Under the pieces are notes generated by a model, which saw only the letters and a program-made list of their open reading frames with translations, made no database searches and was not told the origin of the DNA. A stretch of 64,000 bases of DNA from Peredibacter sp045999315 (lineage in GTDB: Bacteria; Bdellovibrionota; Bacteriovoracia; Bacteriovoracales; Bacteriovoracaceae), in the NCBI RefSeq assembly GCF_045999315.1, contig NZ_CP174607.1, positions 434,001 through 498,000 of the forward strand, given 5' to 3'. This document shows positions 60,326 through 64,000 of the stretch, piece by piece (position 1 is the first letter of the stretch; each line of letters begins with the position of its first letter). The translations under genes were made by a program, and so were the position numbers.

Positions 60326-62407
60326 TTAAAATGCGAGAGTGGTGTACTGACAGTCACGCCAATTTTCCCACGGAGAGGTCTCAGGCCTCTCCGTATAATC
60401 TCGATTTAGGCCCGGAAGAACCAATTGAATTTTTGGTGTTTCAGTCATCTCAATAATCATTCTCATAGAAGCGCCCGAGTATTGCTCGAATACTTTTCGA
60501 TCCGGATTCCATTTGGAGGTTCCTGGATCAACAGAATGGTTGTCCCCTACACCTGGGAGTTCAGGTGAAAATATCCAAGATTCATTTTTCGACATGTGGG
60601 CAAAGTTCAATCTCAACACTTCTGACCAAGGTCTCCCTTGAACATCTTTATTCGCTTCTTCAAAGAAAGACTTAAACTCTAATACTTGTGTTTCAGTAAG
60701 ATCATCCAGGAGTTTAAATAAAGCGTATTCATTCACTTCCCATTTCTCAAATGTGAGATCTAACAAACGACGGTAAAGTGGAAGAACCTTTGAATCATTC
60801 GTGGCCAGCATGTCCCAATTTTTAAACTCGTCAGCTTGTAGATACTTCTGAATTTTTGGAAGGAAGAATCTTGCGTCCACCACTTTGCGATCACACTGAA
60901 TTTTTTTAAAGGCCTCAGGATCTTCATGATCTTTTAGCATTTCTTCAATTCGAAATCCGCGAAAAGAATAACTGTAACCACGGCCTCCATAAAAGGCCGC
61001 ATCCGATGGCCAGTGACGATTGTTGGCGGAATATACGTACTCTCTTTTTGGTTTAATCACCTGTGGTCTGTTTTCAACCGGCAAGTATTCTTCATTTTGA
61101 ATTTCAGTCAGAGTTCTTTCGCTAATGCCATAGGGATTTTTTTCGCGATTCAGATAGGTCTTTCCAATCAGACGATAACCGATGTCACCTTTCGTGTCCG
61201 CAAAAACATAGTTCCAAGAAGGAAGACCAATCTGTGAGAGGAGGTCATTCATTTCAGGCACATTCTTCACTTTATAGAGATCAAACATCGGAAAGATCTC
61301 TTCCGGTTTCAGCGAGAAACCTGTCCAGCGAAGAACCAATTTTTTATCAGTATCAGTTTCCAAAGGTAAAATTCTCTGCCCTGTTTTTAAGCGCTCAAAG
61401 CTTTTAAACATAAAAGGTACTTTGAAAAACCACACCTTGATCCAGACCGTTGGTCGAAACGTTTCGATATCTGAATCTTTTGCATCACTCGCGAAATACA
61501 CATCGGCAGAATTTAAATAAGAGTTGGTAAGCCCCCAAGCGACTTTACCATTGGTTCCGCTCACAATAACTGGGACACCTGGAACACTGGCCCCGATAAC
61601 TTTTTCCTCAGGGGTCGAGATTTTGATCCAATACCAAAACATTGGTGTTTTTAAATCCAAATGGGGATCATTGGCGAGAATTGCGTGACCGGTCTTCGAT
61701 TTCTTTTTACTGATTGCCCAGTTATTGGAGCCTGATTCAAGTCCAAAGACACTTGGGAATTCGGCCCAGAGTTTTACATTCTTGTGATTGGTATAGGTAG
61801 TCTTAGGAGTTTCTTTTTTTAAGTACTCTCCTTCTTTAAGGATCGTACTTTCCCAAGGCATGTGGTCTTCATCAAAAAGCTCTTCCGTTTTACTGCCCCA
61901 CTTGGCCTTTAACTTTTCTTCCTCATAATCTCGGAAGAAGGTTTTTCTCGTTTGATCAAATGACTGAAGAAGTAAAATGAGAACAGTGTGCTCGGGTCTC
62001 CAAGGTTCAGGCTCGTACCATTTATCCTGAAACTCTCGGGCCTTCTTTCCTTCAACAAAACCAGCATTCGCTCCTTCTGCATAAAGTTCAAGCAGACGTT
62101 TTCTTTCTGGCGGGAACTCGTTCCAAAGCTTGGTGGCAAGTTCTTCCAGATTTAAAAGTCTCATCATGAGGTCAGAACGGAGCTGAGAAAATCCCAGGAC
62201 CTCGGCATTTCTTCCTTGTCCTACACGTCTAAAGTAATCCATTTCCCAAGCACGGTCATGCGCATGGTGAAAGCCAAAACAATAGATGGCCTCATCCTGA
62301 CTTTGAGCTTCCTGATGGGGAATATTTAATTCCTGATAGGTGGCCTTACAATTATAAGTGGCAGCAAAGGCAGAAGAGAGAAAGAAGCTCAGGACGAAAT
62401 AAAGCAT
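60326..62407 (-). CDS. exported penicillin acylase family (Ntn) hydrolase
   Basis: 693 residues. The signal peptide (MLYFVLSFFLSSAFA) is followed by an alpha-chain region and the cleavage/nucleophile site ESG-SNNWAIS (S227 becomes the N-terminal Ser of the beta chain). HAILANDPHL follows, as in the family. A downstream KVAWGLTNSYLNSADVY block matches the family too. Penicillin-acylase-type enzymes cleave amide bonds of small acylated substrates, including acyl-homoserine lactones; the natural substrate here is unknown. Third gene of a three-gene operon with the PLA2-like and propeller genes (one-base spacing). Confidence 0.92.
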   Translation of the reverse strand: MLYFVLSFFLSSAFAATYNCKATYQELNIPHQEAQSQDEAIYCFGFHHAHDRAWEMDYFRRVGQGRNAEVLGFSQLRSDLMMRLLNLEELATKLWNEFPPERKRLLELYAEGANAGFVEGKKAREFQDKWYEPEPWRPEHTVLILLLQSFDQTRKTFFRDYEEEKLKAKWGSKTEELFDEDHMPWESTILKEGEYLKKETPKTTYTNHKNVKLWAEFPSVFGLESGSNNWAISKKKSKTGHAILANDPHLDLKTPMFWYWIKISTPEEKVIGASVPGVPVIVSGTNGKVAWGLTNSYLNSADVYFASDAKDSDIETFRPTVWIKVWFFKVPFMFKSFERLKTGQRILPLETDTDKKLVLRWTGFSLKPEEIFPMFDLYKVKNVPEMNDLLSQIGLPSWNYVFADTKGDIGYRLIGKTYLNREKNPYGISERTLTEIQNEEYLPVENRPQVIKPKREYVYSANNRHWPSDAAFYGGRGYSYSFRGFRIEEMLKDHEDPEAFKKIQCDRKVVDARFFLPKIQKYLQADEFKNWDMLATNDSKVLPLYRRLLDLTFEKWEVNEYALFKLLDDLTETQVLEFKSFFEEANKDVQGRPWSEVLRLNFAHMSKNESWIFSPELPGVGDNHSVDPGTSKWNPDRKVFEQYSGASMRMIIEMTETPKIQLVLPGLNRDYTERPETSPWENWRDCQYTTLAF

Positions 62408-62408
62408 A

Positions 62409-62867
62409 TTACTCCAGACGAGAACGCAATTGATGGATGAAATAATTTTTTATATTTTGAGAGATATAATCATAACCATTATAGATTTCAGTTTCGATTT
62501 GAGTGATGTCTCCTGAAGTAAGACCTTGAAAATCAGGACGATCTCTCCAGCCATTGTTCCACTTCTTATCAGGATATTTAATAGGTGAAAGAGACCCTGC
62601 TCGCACCCCAAGATACATGAGTTCTGCTATTTGAGTGGCACCGGTTTTGGCGATACAACTTTTTAAATCTAAATCTGCAACGTCACGGTCTCGCTTACTT
62701 CCTCCCGCCCAGAAAAACATGTCATGAGTAAGGCAACAATGTTTCCATAAAGCGGGTTCTTCCTTTGTTCCTTCCGGAAAATTGGTGCAGAAGTCAGTCT
62801 TAAAAGGGCGAACATTGTCCGCCCAAGCAAAACTTGAAATCATTAGAAGAAGAAAGAAGTATTTCAT
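62409..62867 (-). CDS. secreted phospholipase A2-like protein
   Basis: 152 residues with signal peptide MKYFFLLLMISSFAWA. The core is C44-C45-xx-H48-D49 (HCCLTHDMFF), the catalytic CCxxHD of phospholipase A2, preceded by CTNFPEGT and followed by DLDLKSCI. A further Cys and the Asp after it would complete the dyad and a disulfide. Secreted PLA2 would attack membrane phospholipids. It overlaps the upstream gene by ATGA and precedes penicillin acylase by one base. Confidence 0.65.
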   Translation of the reverse strand: MKYFFLLLMISSFAWADNVRPFKTDFCTNFPEGTKEEPALWKHCCLTHDMFFWAGGSKRDRDVADLDLKSCIAKTGATQIAELMYLGVRAGSLSPIKYPDKKWNNGWRDRPDFQGLTSGDITQIETEIYNGYDYISQNIKNYFIHQLRSRLE

Positions 62868-63697
62868 GGCAATGATACTTTGAAGAGTGCACCTGCTCTC
62901 ACAATGTCACCGTCTTGATGTTCATTATAAAGCCCACAACCAACCAAAGTGTTGCCTTCAAAATAGAAGTCACCCTTGAGCATCATATAATGGGTGCTCA
63001 TACCCGAACCAAGCTGAAGGGCCACCCAACGAGGTCTGAATTTCTTTCCACTTGAAATTTGTTTCGGAGTGATGACATGAATCCATCCTCCATTATTGAG
63101 AATCAGATTTCCATTGTGCCAATGAGCAATCGCTTCGGGATCAATGACTCCAGCTCTAACATTATCGTAAGGTGCGGTCTTAATCACTTTACCTTCAAGG
63201 TTCATGGTGGCCACACCATTAAATCCACCTTCGCGTGTTCCTGTCATCACCACCAGGGCATTAGTTCCGTCAAACGTCACGGAAACCGCCTCACCACCAT
63301 CAACTTCATTTAAGTATGAGGTCCAGGCAATTTCTTTGGTCTTGGTATTGAATGCAGAAATAGCTCCACCTCCACGAACAACGAGAATCAAATCTTGGGC
63401 CTTGGTCATGGAAATATTTTTATCCATTTCAAAACCTTCGATGCCAGAACCATCTTTATTCATCTGAATTAGGGAGTTGCTTGCCAATACCCAAAGTTTG
63501 TCACCATCGCGGATGACACCTTTAAGACGAACATGATTTTCAAAAATTAACTGGCCTTCAAGATTTTCCAGAACATTGAAACGAGTGAGAAAGCCGTCAG
63601 CGAAAGAAGGAGCTGACATCATTTTACAAACGTTATCAAGGTGAGAGGCCTGAACTGATAATGATATTAATGCGGAAGCAAGTGCTATACGCCACAT
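62864..63697 (-). CDS. exported beta-propeller-like protein
   Basis: 277 residues. Signal peptide MWRIALASALISLSVQA. Repeating blade-like strands (DGDKLWVLASNSLIQ, DLILVVRGGGAISAFN, TNALVVMTGTREGGF, GNLILNNGGWIHVITP) suggest a propeller of about six blades. No catalytic motif is seen. It is the first gene of the operon; it may act as a binding partner for the PLA2-like enzyme, with which it overlaps by four bases. Confidence 0.65.
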   Translation of the reverse strand: MWRIALASALISLSVQASHLDNVCKMMSAPSFADGFLTRFNVLENLEGQLIFENHVRLKGVIRDGDKLWVLASNSLIQMNKDGSGIEGFEMDKNISMTKAQDLILVVRGGGAISAFNTKTKEIAWTSYLNEVDGGEAVSVTFDGTNALVVMTGTREGGFNGVATMNLEGKVIKTAPYDNVRAGVIDPEAIAHWHNGNLILNNGGWIHVITPKQISSGKKFRPRWVALQLGSGMSTHYMMLKGDFYFEGNTLVGCGLYNEHQDGDIVRAGALFKVSLP

Positions 63698-63788
63698 GGA
63701 AGGACTCCTTTCCTTAGTGAATGTCTTAAAATTCTATTGCTTCAATTATTAAGTGGCAAAGAACAGATTCTTACAGGAAAATGTCAGA

Positions 63789-64000
63789 ATGAAGATCATC
63801 TTTATTCTGCTTCTTTTGGTGAGCTGCTCACAAGTGCCTACAAAAAAAGGCGAAGAAGGCGTTACTCTTGATGCGGCCCTTAACCAGGCCCAGATGTCCT
63901 ACCTAAAAGGCTGTGTAGATGCCAAGAAAGAGCTTAAAATCCCACAGGTTTTCGAGGGATGCAGAGACAAGTCACTACTCCATCGTCAGGAACTTGAAGA
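63789..64000 (+). CDS. lipoprotein, 3' end beyond window
   Basis: ATG 63789 opens a frame that runs off the right edge (70 codons seen). It starts with a lipobox (MKIIFILLLLVSC). The mature part is helical and charged (EGVTLDAALNQAQMSYLKGC, then a second Cys near FEGC), and may be a short-repeat or helical-bundle lipoprotein. AGGA lies about 11 bases upstream. It is divergent from the propeller gene. Confidence 0.6.
   Translation, partial: MKIIFILLLLVSCSQVPTKKGEEGVTLDAALNQAQMSYLKGCVDAKKELKIPQVFEGCRDKSLLHRQELE

Overview
The window is a gene-dense, low-GC stretch of a Gram-negative chromosome. I find no phage, transposase, CRISPR array or rRNA. It contains two tRNA genes, about 70 protein genes, and several RNA or DNA regulatory elements. 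Outer-membrane proteins, lipoproteins and secreted hydrolases are very common. Together with an FHA/sigma-54 activator, a FliL-like protein and a histone H1-like protein, this suggests a Bdellovibrionota/Bacteriovoracia-type bacterium (Peredibacter or Bacteriovorax-like predators). That placement is inference from gene content and style; no marker gene here proves it.

Layout. 1-7027 (minus strand): a lipoprotein/outer-membrane pair, then the tight housekeeping operon accA-yicC-gmk-rsh and a BamE-like lipoprotein. 7176-14657: FliL-like protein, FHA/sigma-54 activator, engB, an acyltransferase/SDR pair and an 879-residue NHL-repeat lipoprotein. 14683-15074: tRNA-Leu(CAA) with its own promoter and terminator, followed by a structured spacer and a second copy of the tRNA 3' end plus terminator. 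15190-17722: secreted protein, nitroreductase, DUF72, and a fluoride riboswitch controlling a CrcB/Fluc channel. 17737-21242: redox genes (heme protein, thioredoxin-like, sulfite-oxidase-like molybdoprotein, cytochrome b). 21350-25684: H1-like protein, PilZ protein, an SDR-VKOR-SPW fusion, and Hsp20 with a leader peptide.

25766-37524: small secreted proteins, CPA2 antiporter, response regulator, CbpA/CbpM chaperone pair, TauE/DUF1634 pair, TM2, TerC and ExoD membrane proteins. 37521-47002: SDRs, tRNA-Asp(GTC), two histidine kinases and cytochrome c. 45233-48766: exported amidohydrolase and isochorismatase-fold hydrolase, divergent from a LysR regulator with a 20-bp perfect palindrome in front of it. 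48918-56992: DUF1254 pair, DUF937-OmpA fusion, outer-membrane proteins and a YiiX-like papain-fold lipoprotein.

57328-64000 looks like an envelope-attack or scavenging region. It has two paralogous secreted proteins with a protein-glutaminase-type Cys-His-Asp arrangement, and an operon of a propeller-like protein, a phospholipase A2-like protein and a penicillin acylase. The most unusual items are the tRNA-Leu 3'-end repeat unit, the glutaminase-like paralogs, the riboswitch and Shine-Dalgarno-masking hairpins, and the SDR-VKOR-SPW fusion.
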